A stretch of DNA of 64,000 bases from Spirochaetales bacterium (GCA_016930675.1 JAFGGG010000036.1:175590-239589), one strand, 5' to 3'. Positions 48,943-57,830 are shown, counted from the first letter of the stretch. Numbers and translations: made by a program. The notes: generated from the letters alone by a model not told the origin.

Positions 48943-50748
48943 ATGGAACGGTCTCGTATTAGAAATTTTTGTATTATCGCCCATATTGATCACGGCAAGT
49001 CGACTCTGGCCGATCGCTTTATTCAAAGCACGCATGTGGTGTCGGAACGTGATTTTCACGATCAGATTCTTGATACAATGGATATTGAGCGTGAGCGCGG
49101 AATCACCATTAAATCACAGGCCATCTCTCTCCCGTTTAAGGCTGAGAATGGGAGCACCTATCATTTAAACCTTGTTGATACGCCGGGACATGTTGATTTT
49201 TCTTATGAAGTATCGCGCGCCATTTCCGCCTGTGAAGGGGCCCTCTTAATAATTGATGCCACTCAGGGAGTGGAGGCTCAGACCGTATCCAATATGTATC
49301 TGGCCCTGGATCATGATTTAGAGATTATACCTGTAATTAATAAAATCGATCTTCCGGGGGCGGATGTTGATAATGTAAAGCGGCAGATTGAACATGATCT
49401 CGGTTTGGACGCAGATAACGTATTTTTGATCTCCGCTAAACTCGGTACCGGAATAGGAGAGCTGCTTGAAGGCATGGTTAAGCGAATTCCTGCTCCGGTG
49501 GGCTCGGAAAAAGATCCGTTAAAGGCTTTGATATTTGATTCCCATTATGACTCATATCGCGGCGTGGTTGTGCATATTCGGGTATTCTCCGGTGTCTTAC
49601 GGAAGGATGACTTGGTGCGTTTTTTTTCCAATAACGCGGTGTATAAGGTGGAGGAAACGGGTGTTTTTAAATTAAATTTGCAAAAAACAGAAAACTTGAG
49701 TGCCGGTGAAGTGGGATACTTTATCGCGGGTATAAAAAATATCAGTAAAACAAAGGTCGGGGACACGGTAACCCTCGATAAACATCCCTGCACGGAACCT
49801 GTCAAAGGCTTTAGGGAGGTAAAACCGGTAGTTTTTTCCTCAATTTATCCTGTTGATGCTAATGATTATGAACTACTGTCGGACGCTATGGAAAAGCTTA
49901 AGCTGAATGACGCCTCTCTTATTTATGAAAAAGATTCATCCGCGGCTTTAGGTTTCGGATTCCGCTGCGGATTTCTGGGGCTGCTCCATCTGGAGATCAT
50001 TCAGGAACGGATTGAGCGTGAGTATGGGCTGTCTATCGTTTTTACCGCTCCTTCGGTCCGCTATAAAATATTTCTAAAGGACGGGACCGATAAATTTATC
50101 GACAATCCGTTGGAATATCCGGACCCGACCCATATAGAGAAGACCGAAGAGCCGTTCATCCGTGCCGCTATTATTACTCCTGCCGAGTACCTTGGTAATA
50201 TACTCACTATCTGTCTGGAAAAACGCGGCATCCAACAAAGCCTCACTTATTTGGATGAAAAGCGGGTGGAAGTAATTTATGAGCTGCCTCTGGCCGAAGT
50301 ATTATTTGATTTTTATGATAAATTGAAATCTTCCAGCCGCGGATACGCGTCTTTTGATTATGAGCTTACAGGCTACCGTCAAACCGAGCTGGTTAAGCTG
50401 GATATTCTTATAAACGGGAAACCGGTGGACGCGCTCTCGCAACTGGTTTTTAAGGATGGCGCCTATGCGCGGGCGAGACATATCTGTAAAAAATTGCGTG
50501 ATGAGATTCCGCGGCACCAGTTTAAAATTCCGATTCAGGGTTCAATCGGGAGTACTGTGATTGCCCGTGAGACCATAAATGCCGTGCGCAAAGACGTAAC
50601 CGCAAAGTGTTACGGCGGGGATATTACCAGAAAGCGCAAGCTGATTGAGAAACAGAAAGAAGGAAAAAAACGCATGAAAATGGTCGGTAATGTGGAGTTG
50701 CCTCAGAGCGCTTTTCTGTCTGTACTTAAAACTTCCGAAGACAAATAA
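48943..50748 (+). CDS. lepA: Elongation factor 4 (LepA)
   Basis: A translational GTPase, 601 residues, the normal LepA length. G motifs: [28 protein letters not shown] and NKIDLPGAD. LepA-specific blocks are present: LGFGFRCGFLGLLHLEI, the C-terminal KCYGGDITRKRKLIEKQKEGKKRMK and VELPQSAFLSVLK. EF4 is thought to act in back-translocation or ribosome assembly under stress. The ATG has no clear Shine-Dalgarno sequence (TTTTAAAGTA precedes it). It converges with the Maf-like gene, 4 bases apart. Confidence 0.96.
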   Translation: MERSRIRNFCIIAHIDHGKSTLADRFIQSTHVVSERDFHDQILDTMDIERERGITIKSQAISLPFKAENGSTYHLNLVDTPGHVDFSYEVSRAISACEGALLIIDATQGVEAQTVSNMYLALDHDLEIIPVINKIDLPGADVDNVKRQIEHDLGLDADNVFLISAKLGTGIGELLEGMVKRIPAPVGSEKDPLKALIFDSHYDSYRGVVVHIRVFSGVLRKDDLVRFFSNNAVYKVEETGVFKLNLQKTENLSAGEVGYFIAGIKNISKTKVGDTVTLDKHPCTEPVKGFREVKPVVFSSIYPVDANDYELLSDAMEKLKLNDASLIYEKDSSAALGFGFRCGFLGLLHLEIIQERIEREYGLSIVFTAPSVRYKIFLKDGTDKFIDNPLEYPDPTHIEKTEEPFIRAAIITPAEYLGNILTICLEKRGIQQSLTYLDEKRVEVIYELPLAEVLFDFYDKLKSSSRGYASFDYELTGYRQTELVKLDILINGKPVDALSQLVFKDGAYARARHICKKLRDEIPRHQFKIPIQGSIGSTVIARETINAVRKDVTAKCYGGDITRKRKLIEKQKEGKKRMKMVGNVELPQSAFLSVLKTSEDK

Positions 50749-50752
50749 CTCT

Positions 50753-52399
50753 CTATTTTGATTTTGCCTGTTTGAGCTTGGTACGGTAATACAGACAATA
50801 CGCCTTTATGTGCTGCAAAAGGCTTTTTGTGTAAGCGGGGAGAGCCGTTTTATGCGGGAGATGGAAGAACACGTAATCGATTTTTTCAAGTTTTTCAAAC
50901 TCCTCAGGCTTAAATCTTCCTTCCGTCTCACCGCCGTTTTCTAAAAGCGGATTGATAAGATCAAGGGCTTGCTGCAATAAGAGCAGTTCCTGGTCCAGAA
51001 ACCGTGTAATAACGGCCGGGGAGTAGTGGTGCCTGTGCTTGTTGTCGGCTCTGCCCGGCAGGGAAAATGATGATTTCTTGCAACCGGCAAGCAGTGCTTT
51101 AAGCTTGGGTATGTCATCATACTGTTCCGCTCCGCAGTCTAATCCTCCGGAGCTGATATCATATACCCGTGTTCTGTTTAAGGCGACAAGACGCGAGAGA
51201 TTTTCAGCATATGAATGGAGAATAAGGTCGCTTTGCAGCGGATTGCCTTTTTTATCCTTGATTTCCAGCAGGGGGCGGTTATAAATCGTCTGAAAGTTTT
51301 GATGTTCGGCCGGGTTTAAGCGTAAAGCACTGGTGGATATCAGTTTGTGGAAGTAGGTGTTTTTCGCGTGTGTTTTTTTCCCCCCGTAACTGAAATCGAG
51401 ACCGGCCAGCAGCACCGGTCCGCTGGTAATCTGTAACGCGCAGTAAACTGCCGCGATACCCACGGAGCCCAAAGCCGGAATAGGGCTGGGCAGCAAACCG
51501 AGCTGGTTGAGACGTTTTAAAAGCTGCAAGTCATAAAATTGAGAAGAAAAACAAAAGATGCTTTTGCAAAGCCTCATTACCTGCGGAGATACGCTGCAGT
51601 CACATAACAGGGGTATTTCGGGGCGGTTATCCGTAATGAAATCCTGAATGTTGATAAACTGAGCCTCCAGACTTAAAATGAAGTCCGGCAGCAGCGAGTG
51701 AGCGCAGAGCGTACTCAATGCGGTGTCGACAACCAGAATAAGAACCCTGTCCTGAATCTCTTTTAACAGCCGGATGCTGCTGTCGAGCGACGGACCCGCT
51801 CCGATAACGGCAATCGGAAGAGAAGTTTTCACCTGTGCGATATCCCCCGCATGAGCCAGATAGGGGAGATTGGTTATGATATTCTTCACCAGAAGTTTAC
51901 CCATGAAGATCATGGTCATTTTGTTCTGCCAGTAATTTTTTATTTCTGTTTGCAGAACTTCCTGGATTCTCGTGTAGTACTCGGCAAAAAGCTGGTATGA
52001 CGCGGAAAGTTTGACCGTCTGCATTCTTCTCACATTATGCACGCCGATCGTTGAGAGTGCCTGGATTACGGAACCGATACCGTCGGTCCTTAAAATGATT
52101 AATCGTTTATCATTCAGGTCTTTAAGCTCACCATGGTTTAAGCATAAGTCCATGAGGTTCCGATCGATTTCAACACAGATAATGAAACAGCTGTTCGGTA
52201 ACTTTTTTAACAGCTCCTTTACGCCGTAGCCTAATCCGATGCCGGGTATGAAGATAAGGGTTTTTTCATGAATTGTTGTATTGGCAATAATTCTTGCCAC
52301 ATTACCAAGCGGATCTTTGCTTGAATAGAGAAAATTCCCTTTATATTTTACTGTAAACGCATTCCCGGTACTTATTAACTCCGGTGTATCCGATTTCAT
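50753..52399 (-). CDS. Maf/DUF115-like protein, putative flagellin glycosyltransferase
   Basis: A 548-residue protein of the motility-accessory-factor (Maf, DUF115) type. The central hallmark is IAVIGAGPSLDSSI (196-209), followed by DTALSTLCAHSLLPDFILSLE and GSVGIAAVYCALQITSGPVLLAGLDFSYGGKKTHA. The N-terminal part has a Rossmann-like strand pair (LIFIPGIGLGYGV, CFIICVEID). In Campylobacter, Helicobacter and Aeromonas, Maf proteins transfer nonulosonic acids to flagellin; in spirochaetes the substrate is not established. It lies directly downstream (one base) of the SurA-like gene on the same strand. Together with the sugar cluster at 29-36 kb it supports glycosylated flagella. Confidence 0.75.
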   Translation of the reverse strand: MKSDTPELISTGNAFTVKYKGNFLYSSKDPLGNVARIIANTTIHEKTLIFIPGIGLGYGVKELLKKLPNSCFIICVEIDRNLMDLCLNHGELKDLNDKRLIILRTDGIGSVIQALSTIGVHNVRRMQTVKLSASYQLFAEYYTRIQEVLQTEIKNYWQNKMTMIFMGKLLVKNIITNLPYLAHAGDIAQVKTSLPIAVIGAGPSLDSSIRLLKEIQDRVLILVVDTALSTLCAHSLLPDFILSLEAQFINIQDFITDNRPEIPLLCDCSVSPQVMRLCKSIFCFSSQFYDLQLLKRLNQLGLLPSPIPALGSVGIAAVYCALQITSGPVLLAGLDFSYGGKKTHAKNTYFHKLISTSALRLNPAEHQNFQTIYNRPLLEIKDKKGNPLQSDLILHSYAENLSRLVALNRTRVYDISSGGLDCGAEQYDDIPKLKALLAGCKKSSFSLPGRADNKHRHHYSPAVITRFLDQELLLLQQALDLINPLLENGGETEGRFKPEEFEKLEKIDYVFFHLPHKTALPAYTKSLLQHIKAYCLYYRTKLKQAKSK

Positions 52400-54052
52400 C
52401 TATCTGGATAGGGATTCCATTAATTTTTTATGGGCCTCAATTCCCTGCTGCACCTTGTTTTCAAGTTTTTTATCCTTGACCAGGAGGGTTTGTAAATCGC
52501 TGAACGCGGTAAAGCTTTTATAATTCACATAGGTTGTCTTTAAAGTTTCCAGTTCTTCCTCGCTTATTTTTCTCTCTTCGGCCAGGTGCAGGACCATAAT
52601 ATGCTTATCGAGGAGAATAGGATCGGCAACAGCATTAGTTTCCAGTGAAAAGGCTTTAATGAAGAATTCCTCGCTTTTTATAGCCGGGGCAATAAGTTCA
52701 TTTATATTCTCTTGAGCGGAAACCGGGGCGTTGATGTAGTTCAAAGATTCAAAATTCAGCGGGAAAAAATCCGTTGTATAATAGGTGATGCCCATCTGGG
52801 CACAGGCGGCCTTAAAACCCACAGCAGCGGCCTTTTGCTTAAATTCCACCGCTTTGGCCTCAAAATAATCTTGTATTATCTTCATTTCCTTAAACTTCAT
52901 GTAGTCCATAAGAGCCTGCTGCATTTTGGGTGTGGTGAAATCAGGTTCGCTCATTTCTTTTTCACAGCGGTAGATAATCCAGGTGTTCCCTTCCTCGTCA
53001 ATTTGAAGAGGCTGACTGAGTTCTCCCGTTTTTAGGGAGACTACTTTTTCGGCCTCGTCTTTTACAATATCAATCAACTCGTAATAGTAGTAAGTATACT
53101 GTTCGATTACCTCTTCGGCGTATTCGTCTTCTTGCCTTACTTTGTCGGCTTTTTCTTCAAAACTCTGCCTGCCGCTTATTATTTTACTCCTAAGCTCTTC
53201 TACTTCGCTTTTTCCTCCGTTAAAGATGATTCTGGAAAGATCAAGCGTGCGGAATAAATCTTTCTTTTGAGGATCTGAGTTTACATAGTCCAGTAAGGCG
53301 TCAAGAGGATAATCTTCGTAGTCTAATAAAAAGAAATTAAATTTTCTGTATACGCGCGCAATTTCAGCGGCAAACTCGATTTCTTTGGGGCTTGAAAGCA
53401 GGTTGCTGAAGTCCCAACTGTATTGTCTTTGGAAAGCTTCAAGAGACGGCTGCATTAATAATCCACGGCGGTCATATTTATACTGAAGCTCTAAAAGCAG
53501 CTCTCTGAAATAATCTTCATGATTTGTGTAGAGGTCTAAGAATTTTTTATCTCTTTGTTTTTTATCTTCATATTTTAACAACTCGGACTTAAAAAACTGG
53601 GCGATTATCTCCTGAATCCTTTTATTGGATACTCTTAGCCCGCTTCTTTCCGCTTCCAGTAAGGAGGCGATATGAAATACGATCCCGTCAAAACTGTTTT
53701 GGATAACACTGTAAATTGTAAGCTCGGACAATTTCTTTTGGATTTTTTCTTTATCTTCAGGTGTTTCCGCTTCAAGCAGCTGTTGTTTAAGAGATTCTTC
53801 TCTGTTGTTAAACTCTGAATTGACTGTGCGGCTAAAATAGTTGTCATACTCCCATAGGATTTCTTTCCCGGCATAGCTTCCAAAACTTATTTTAGTAGAG
53901 GGAATAAAGGCCCCGGGGAAAAAACTGAGTAAAAAACCGATTATAATTATACCGATTATAATCATAGAAAAAGTACTGGTGGCCATCTTACCTTTGTCTT
54001 TTTTCTCTTCTTCTTTCTTTTGCTTCAATCTACGAATATCTCTTGATGCCAT
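52400..54052 (-). CDS. SurA/PpiD-like membrane-anchored periplasmic chaperone
   Basis: A 550-residue protein with a basic cytosolic N terminus (RRLKQKKEEEKKDKGK), one transmembrane helix (about 28-50), a SurA N-terminal-like helical domain (about 55-230), a parvulin-like prolyl-isomerase region (about 265-380; ARRIIFNGGKSEVEELRSKI-like start, then LKTGELSQPLQIDEEGNTWIIYRCE) and a helical tail. The parvulin part keeps the GELS.P block but looks diverged, so chaperone function is more certain than isomerase activity. It should help fold outer-membrane or periplasmic proteins. It is upstream of the Maf-like gene, with which it shares a transcript. Confidence 0.78.
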   Translation of the reverse strand: MASRDIRRLKQKKEEEKKDKGKMATSTFSMIIIGIIIIGFLLSFFPGAFIPSTKISFGSYAGKEILWEYDNYFSRTVNSEFNNREESLKQQLLEAETPEDKEKIQKKLSELTIYSVIQNSFDGIVFHIASLLEAERSGLRVSNKRIQEIIAQFFKSELLKYEDKKQRDKKFLDLYTNHEDYFRELLLELQYKYDRRGLLMQPSLEAFQRQYSWDFSNLLSSPKEIEFAAEIARVYRKFNFFLLDYEDYPLDALLDYVNSDPQKKDLFRTLDLSRIIFNGGKSEVEELRSKIISGRQSFEEKADKVRQEDEYAEEVIEQYTYYYYELIDIVKDEAEKVVSLKTGELSQPLQIDEEGNTWIIYRCEKEMSEPDFTTPKMQQALMDYMKFKEMKIIQDYFEAKAVEFKQKAAAVGFKAACAQMGITYYTTDFFPLNFESLNYINAPVSAQENINELIAPAIKSEEFFIKAFSLETNAVADPILLDKHIMVLHLAEERKISEEELETLKTTYVNYKSFTAFSDLQTLLVKDKKLENKVQQGIEAHKKLMESLSR

Positions 54053-54142
54053 TGTTTTTTCCTTTATATGATTATGATGTTACAGGGAGTAAAAATAGCA
54101 TTTAAGTCCTGAAATGTCAATAAAATTATGATCTGTTACTAC

Positions 54143-54171
54143 TTGACAAGTAAGTGCAGTCTGACTATAGT
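54143..54171 (+). promoter_or_regulatory. Promoter of the tRNA-Asp / tRNA-Pro unit
   Basis: TTGACA (54143-54148) and TATAGT (54166-54171) with a 17-base spacer, ending 11 bases before tRNA-Asp. Confidence 0.7.
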
Positions 54172-54182
54172 GCTTTTTATCA

Positions 54183-54257
54183 GGGGGCGTAGCGAAGTTT
54201 GGTTATCGCGCCGGCCTGTCAAGCCGGAGATCGCGGGTTCAATCCCCGTCGCTCCCG
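54183..54257 (+). tRNA. tRNA-Asp (GTC)
   Basis: A 75-nt cloverleaf: acceptor GGGGGCG / CGCTCCC (one G-U), D arm GCGA..TCGC, anticodon arm CCGGC..GCCGG with loop CTGTCAA (anticodon GTC), T arm GCGGG..CCCGT, discriminator G as expected for aspartate. CCA is not encoded. Confidence 0.95.
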
Positions 54258-54260
54258 AAT

Positions 54261-54285
54261 GCCCCTATTAAAGGGGCTTTTTTTT
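54261..54285 (+). terminator. Intrinsic terminator between tRNA-Asp and tRNA-Pro
   Basis: GCCCC and GGGGC form a GC stem around TATTAAA (54261-54277) followed by a run of eight T. The T run ends exactly where tRNA-Pro begins. Confidence 0.8.
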
Positions 54286-54358
54286 CGGGCTGTAGCGCAG
54301 GGGCTAGCGCGCTCGGTTCGGGACCGAGAGGTCGGGAGTTCAAATCTCCCCAGCCCGA
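54286..54358 (+). tRNA. tRNA-Pro (CGG)
   Basis: A 73-nt cloverleaf: acceptor CGGGCTG / CAGCCCG, D arm GCGC..GCGC, anticodon arm CTCGG..CCGAG with loop TTCGGGA (anticodon CGG), T arm GGGAG..CTCCC, discriminator A. CCA is not encoded. A first base of C is typical of bacterial proline tRNAs. It lies immediately behind a terminator. Confidence 0.94.
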
Positions 54359-54430
54359 ATAAGCAAAAACAATAATTTAGCCTTGTTTAGTTTCTCTACG
54401 CGCAAGCCGACTATTAGAATAGGTGTCAGG

Positions 54431-55189
54431 GTGAGTAAACTGTCAAGGACAAGTGTGATCGGCATTATTTTTCTCTTTATTGTTTGCTTTTGTTTTGCCA
54501 ATAGCAATTATTACGTAATTAAAAAAGGCGATAATCTGTATCGAATCTCAAAGCGCTTTAATGTGCCACTGGAGGTTCTATTAAAAGTAAATAAGATAAA
54601 GGATCCCAAAAATGTAAAGGTGGGAATGAAAATCATCATACCCACAGTGCACACCGTAAAAAGAGGTGATACGCTCTACAGTCTGTCAAGACAATACGGT
54701 ATCGCAGTTAATGAGCTTATGGAGCTTAATTACATTACCAATCCTGCGCAATTGAAGGTAAATCAGCAGATCATTATCCCGGTTGCAAGAAGTGTAGTGA
54801 CTCATGATAATACAACCAATCCCGCCTATAGCGATCTTGCCTGGCCTCACCCCGGCTCAAGAGAGAAATATAACGGTAAGTTGGAGGGAGTCCTGATAAG
54901 CGGAAATAAGGGGGATGTGATCTATTCTGTTTCCTCCGGCAAGGTGATCTGGTCCGGGCCCTATAGAGGATTTGGTAATATTGTTCTGGCGGATTCGGGC
55001 ACCGGTTTAATCTTCGGTTATTTGGGCGCGGAAACCACAACCGTTAAAGTCGGCGATCCTGTAGAAGCGGGAACCGCGATCGGAAGACTGGGAGTATATT
55101 TACACCAAACCCAGGCAAAACTGCTCTTTATCGTGTTTGACAAGAGAAAAAGAACCTTTTTAAATCCCGAAACACTATACACGCGTTAA
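54431..55189 (+). CDS. LysM-LysM-LytM protein (NlpD/EnvC-like, degenerate M23)
   Basis: A secreted or lipid-bilayer-anchored peptidoglycan-binding protein of 252 residues. After a signal peptide come two LysM domains (YYVIKKGDNLYRISKRF..IIIP and HTVKRGDTLYSLSRQYG..IIIP) and a LytM/M23 domain (about 140-250). The zinc ligands of active M23 enzymes are missing: the HxxxD region reads GVLISGNKGDV and the HxH region reads QAKLLFIVF. It is therefore probably an amidase activator like NlpD or EnvC; an amidase is encoded at 35821. I chose the GTG at 54431 because it gives a proper signal peptide; a TTG 16 codons earlier is possible. The sigma factor gene follows, as in the nlpD-rpoS arrangement. Confidence 0.82.
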   Translation: MSKLSRTSVIGIIFLFIVCFCFANSNYYVIKKGDNLYRISKRFNVPLEVLLKVNKIKDPKNVKVGMKIIIPTVHTVKRGDTLYSLSRQYGIAVNELMELNYITNPAQLKVNQQIIIPVARSVVTHDNTTNPAYSDLAWPHPGSREKYNGKLEGVLISGNKGDVIYSVSSGKVIWSGPYRGFGNIVLADSGTGLIFGYLGAETTTVKVGDPVEAGTAIGRLGVYLHQTQAKLLFIVFDKRKRTFLNPETLYTR

Positions 55190-55242
55190 GAATAGAAATA
55201 GTAGATATTTTGTAGAAATTTTATTTTTTTTGTAAATTTTAC

Positions 55243-55269
55243 TTGACTTTTAATTAAATAAATTATAGA
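55243..55269 (+). promoter_or_regulatory. Possible promoter of the sigma factor gene
   Basis: TTGACT (55243-55248) and TATAGA (55264-55269) with a 15-base spacer in very AT-rich DNA, about 40 bases before the start codon. Confidence 0.45.
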
Positions 55270-55310
55270 TTTTTACAAGATTGGACTAAACTGATTTATT
55301 AGGTGGGTAT

Positions 55311-56315
55311 ATGCAAAAACAAGCCGTGCTTCCGTTGACAAACAAAATAATCCGAAAGAAGTGTATCGAGTGGGAGGATGACAGCAAGGCTTATACCCAG
55401 GAAAGCGACCCGCTCGCTCTCTATCTAAAACAGATTTCCACTTATCCCTTGCTTTTGGGCAGTGAAGAAAAGGATATAGGCCGTAAAATATCCACCCTGA
55501 CCGCTAAAATCGAACAGCTGAAGAACGAGTATTATGCCAAACAGATTAAGAGTTCCGTGTATAAACCGGAAAAAGCCAGCTTGGAAAGAAAGCTCACCAT
55601 TCAAAAAAATAAAATGATCAACTCGAATCTGCGTCTGGTTGTATCCATCGCAAAACAGTATCAGCACAGGGGCCTCAGTTTGCTGGATTTGATCGACGAA
55701 GGCAATATCGGTTTGATTGAAGCGGTGGAGAGATTTGATTATAGAAAGGGCTGCCGCTTTTCTACATACGGCACCTGGTGGATTAAACAGGCAATAATCA
55801 AGTCTTTGGCGGACAAGGGCCGAGTAATCCGCATTCCCGTGCATATGCTCAATATGATTAAGAAATGTTATTATGTGGCCAAACACTTATCTCAGGAGCT
55901 GGGCAGAGATCCCAGTGACGAAGAGATAGCCCATTATATGAACCTGCCTTTATCAAAAATTAAAGATGTAGTTAAACTTTCTCAAGAAACAACTTCACTG
56001 GACACAACAGTGGATGATGAAAATGTGACGCGCCTTTCCGATTTGATTCCTGACGACTCTTCAAAAAAACCTTTTGAATCCGTGTTTAATTTGACGCTGC
56101 AAAACACAATTCGCAAGGTGCTTACGCAGCTAAGCGACAGAGAAATGAAAATCATTCAGCTTCGTTTCGGTTTAGCGGGGGAAGGACCGTTTACCCTTGA
56201 GGAGACCGGAAAGATGCTGGGAATTACCAGGGAACGGGTCAGACAGATTCAAGAGAAAGCAATCGCGAAATTACGTCACTTCAAGCTTATAAAAGAATTG
56301 AAAGATTACGTATAA
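55311..56315 (+). CDS. Sigma-70 family factor, group 2 (RpoS/SigA-like)
   Basis: A 334-residue RNA polymerase sigma factor lacking region 1.1. Region 1.2 begins SDPLALYLKQISTYPLLLG (32-50); region 2 has NLRLVVSIAKQYQHRGLSLLDLIDEGNIGLIEAVERFD and FSTYGTWWIKQAI (core and -10 binding); region 3 has ELGRDPSDEEIAHYM; region 4 has FTLEETGKMLGITRERVRQIQEKAIAKLRHF (-35 recognition). Length and features fit a non-essential group 2 factor more than the housekeeping RpoD. Between regions 1.2 and 2 is a lysine-rich linker of about 45 residues. The NlpD-like neighbour recalls nlpD-rpoS in proteobacteria, so a stress sigma factor is my best guess. Confidence 0.85.
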   Translation: MQKQAVLPLTNKIIRKKCIEWEDDSKAYTQESDPLALYLKQISTYPLLLGSEEKDIGRKISTLTAKIEQLKNEYYAKQIKSSVYKPEKASLERKLTIQKNKMINSNLRLVVSIAKQYQHRGLSLLDLIDEGNIGLIEAVERFDYRKGCRFSTYGTWWIKQAIIKSLADKGRVIRIPVHMLNMIKKCYYVAKHLSQELGRDPSDEEIAHYMNLPLSKIKDVVKLSQETTSLDTTVDDENVTRLSDLIPDDSSKKPFESVFNLTLQNTIRKVLTQLSDREMKIIQLRFGLAGEGPFTLEETGKMLGITRERVRQIQEKAIAKLRHFKLIKELKDYV

Positions 56316-56355
56316 TTTCAAACCATGATCTTGATCATAATAAGAGCGTACTATA

Positions 56356-56700
56356 ATGGATAAAAGAAAGTTCCATAGGTATTTACTCGCGATCGATATT
56401 GGTTTTTCAAAGGAAAATACCGCGCACAAGCGGAAATCAAAGACTAAAAACGTGAGTATCGGTGGTGTATGCATAACTACAAGTGAGGGGCCGCTGGAAT
56501 TGAACGGGATTTATACCTTGACATTTAAACTGCCTGATAGTTCGGAAGCAATATTAACCAAGGCGAAAGTCGTATGGTCAAAAGCGGATATGGTGAACGG
56601 ACGGGAACTGTACGATAACGGTTTGGAATTTATTAATATAGAAGAAAAAAATCGTTCTGCGATTGAAGACTATGCTATCGGCGCGGTACTGGAGAAATAG
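56356..56700 (+). CDS. PilZ-domain protein
   Basis: A 114-residue single-domain c-di-GMP receptor. The RxxxR motif is Arg4-Arg8 (KRKFHRY) and the (D/N)xSxxG motif is NVSIGG near residue 33; the tail (ELYDNGLEFINI) is also typical. It starts 40 bases after the sigma factor gene and may be co-transcribed. Second PilZ protein in the window besides 39671-40384, so c-di-GMP signalling is well represented. The output is unknown; flagellar or envelope control is likely. Confidence 0.87.
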   Translation: MDKRKFHRYLLAIDIGFSKENTAHKRKSKTKNVSIGGVCITTSEGPLELNGIYTLTFKLPDSSEAILTKAKVVWSKADMVNGRELYDNGLEFINIEEKNRSAIEDYAIGAVLEK

Positions 56701-56730
56701 CCGAATCAAGCGTGCTTTTTTATAAATAAC

Positions 56731-56759
56731 TTGACATAATACAGTTACTTCTCTATACA
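56731..56759 (+). promoter_or_regulatory. Promoter of trpS
   Basis: TTGACA (56731-56736), 17-base spacer, TATACA (56754-56759); a second TATACT follows at 56761. The start codon is about 75 bases downstream. Confidence 0.7.
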
Positions 56760-56840
56760 TTATACTATTATTGGCATAATTGATGAGGAATTGCGGTTTA
56801 ATGCGATTTGGTATTCGGTGAAAAATTGAGGAGAGGTGCG

Positions 56841-57830
56841 GTGAAAGTACTTTTTACAGGCATTCAACCCACAGGTGATCTGCATATCGGTAATTATTTC
56901 GGCGCGGTGAGGAACTGGGTTCGGTTACAGCATGAATATATTTCTTATATATGCGTAGTGGATCTGCACGCGCTGGTGATATTTAATGATCCCAAAACCA
57001 TGCCCCAAAGAATATTTGATATGGCAGTGGGCCTCTATGCTTGTGGTATTGACATGGAAAAGACTACTCTGTTCGTCCAGTCCGAGGTCCCGGGACACGC
57101 GGACCTGACCTGGATTTTTAACACCGTTACTCCTTTGGGTGAATTAGAGAGGATGACTCAGTTTAAAGATAAGGCACAGCAGCACCGGAAAAATGTTAAT
57201 GCGGGACTGCTTGATTACCCTGTGTTACAAGCCGCGGATATCCTTTTATATAAGGGGGAAGTAGTGCCCGTGGGTGAAGACCAGGTTCAGCATATAGAGC
57301 TTACGCGTGAGATAGCGCGCTATTTTAACAAGCGCTACGGCTCCACTTTTCCCGAGTGTGAAGCGCTGCTCACGGAAACTCCGCGCATAATGGGATTGGA
57401 CGGCGACCAAAAAATGAGCAAGAGCAAAGGGAATACCATCGGATTGATCGAGGATAAAGAGGAAATATGGAAAAAACTGTCGGTAGCCAAAACAGATCCG
57501 GCGCGTATCCGGCGAAACGATCCGGGCACGCCGGAGAAATGCAATATCTACTCCTATCATAAACTAATCACTCCGGAAACCGAACTCGCTGAAATCCATC
57601 AGGGTTGTTCCACTGCCGCTATCGGCTGTATAGATTGTAAGAAGATTCTCTTTAAAAATCTCATGGCGGAATTAGATCCGATTAGAAATAAGTACCATGC
57701 ACTAACGGCCAAACCCAAAGAAGTTCACGAACTGCTTGCGGAAAACGCGAAAAAGTGCACACTCCAAGCCAAAAAAACGATTCTTGAAGTAAAAGAGAAA
57801 ATGGGGCTGAAACCGGTATGGAAAATTTAA
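56841..57830 (+). CDS. trpS: Tryptophan--tRNA ligase
   Basis: A class I aminoacyl-tRNA synthetase, 329 residues, the normal length for bacterial TrpRS. It charges tRNA-Trp. The HIGH signature is GDLHIGNYFGAV and KMSKS is DGDQKMSKSKGNTIGL; specificity-region blocks IFNTVTPLGELERMTQFKDK and GLLDYPVLQAADILLY are unmistakable. I start at the GTG at 56841 behind GAGGAGAGG, giving VKVLFTGIQPTG, the family's usual start. It overlaps the phosphofructokinase gene by 13 bases. A cysteine group (GCSTAAIGCIDCKK) in the C-terminal domain is common in this family. Confidence 0.96.
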   Translation: MKVLFTGIQPTGDLHIGNYFGAVRNWVRLQHEYISYICVVDLHALVIFNDPKTMPQRIFDMAVGLYACGIDMEKTTLFVQSEVPGHADLTWIFNTVTPLGELERMTQFKDKAQQHRKNVNAGLLDYPVLQAADILLYKGEVVPVGEDQVQHIELTREIARYFNKRYGSTFPECEALLTETPRIMGLDGDQKMSKSKGNTIGLIEDKEEIWKKLSVAKTDPARIRRNDPGTPEKCNIYSYHKLITPETELAEIHQGCSTAAIGCIDCKKILFKNLMAELDPIRNKYHALTAKPKEVHELLAENAKKCTLQAKKTILEVKEKMGLKPVWKI

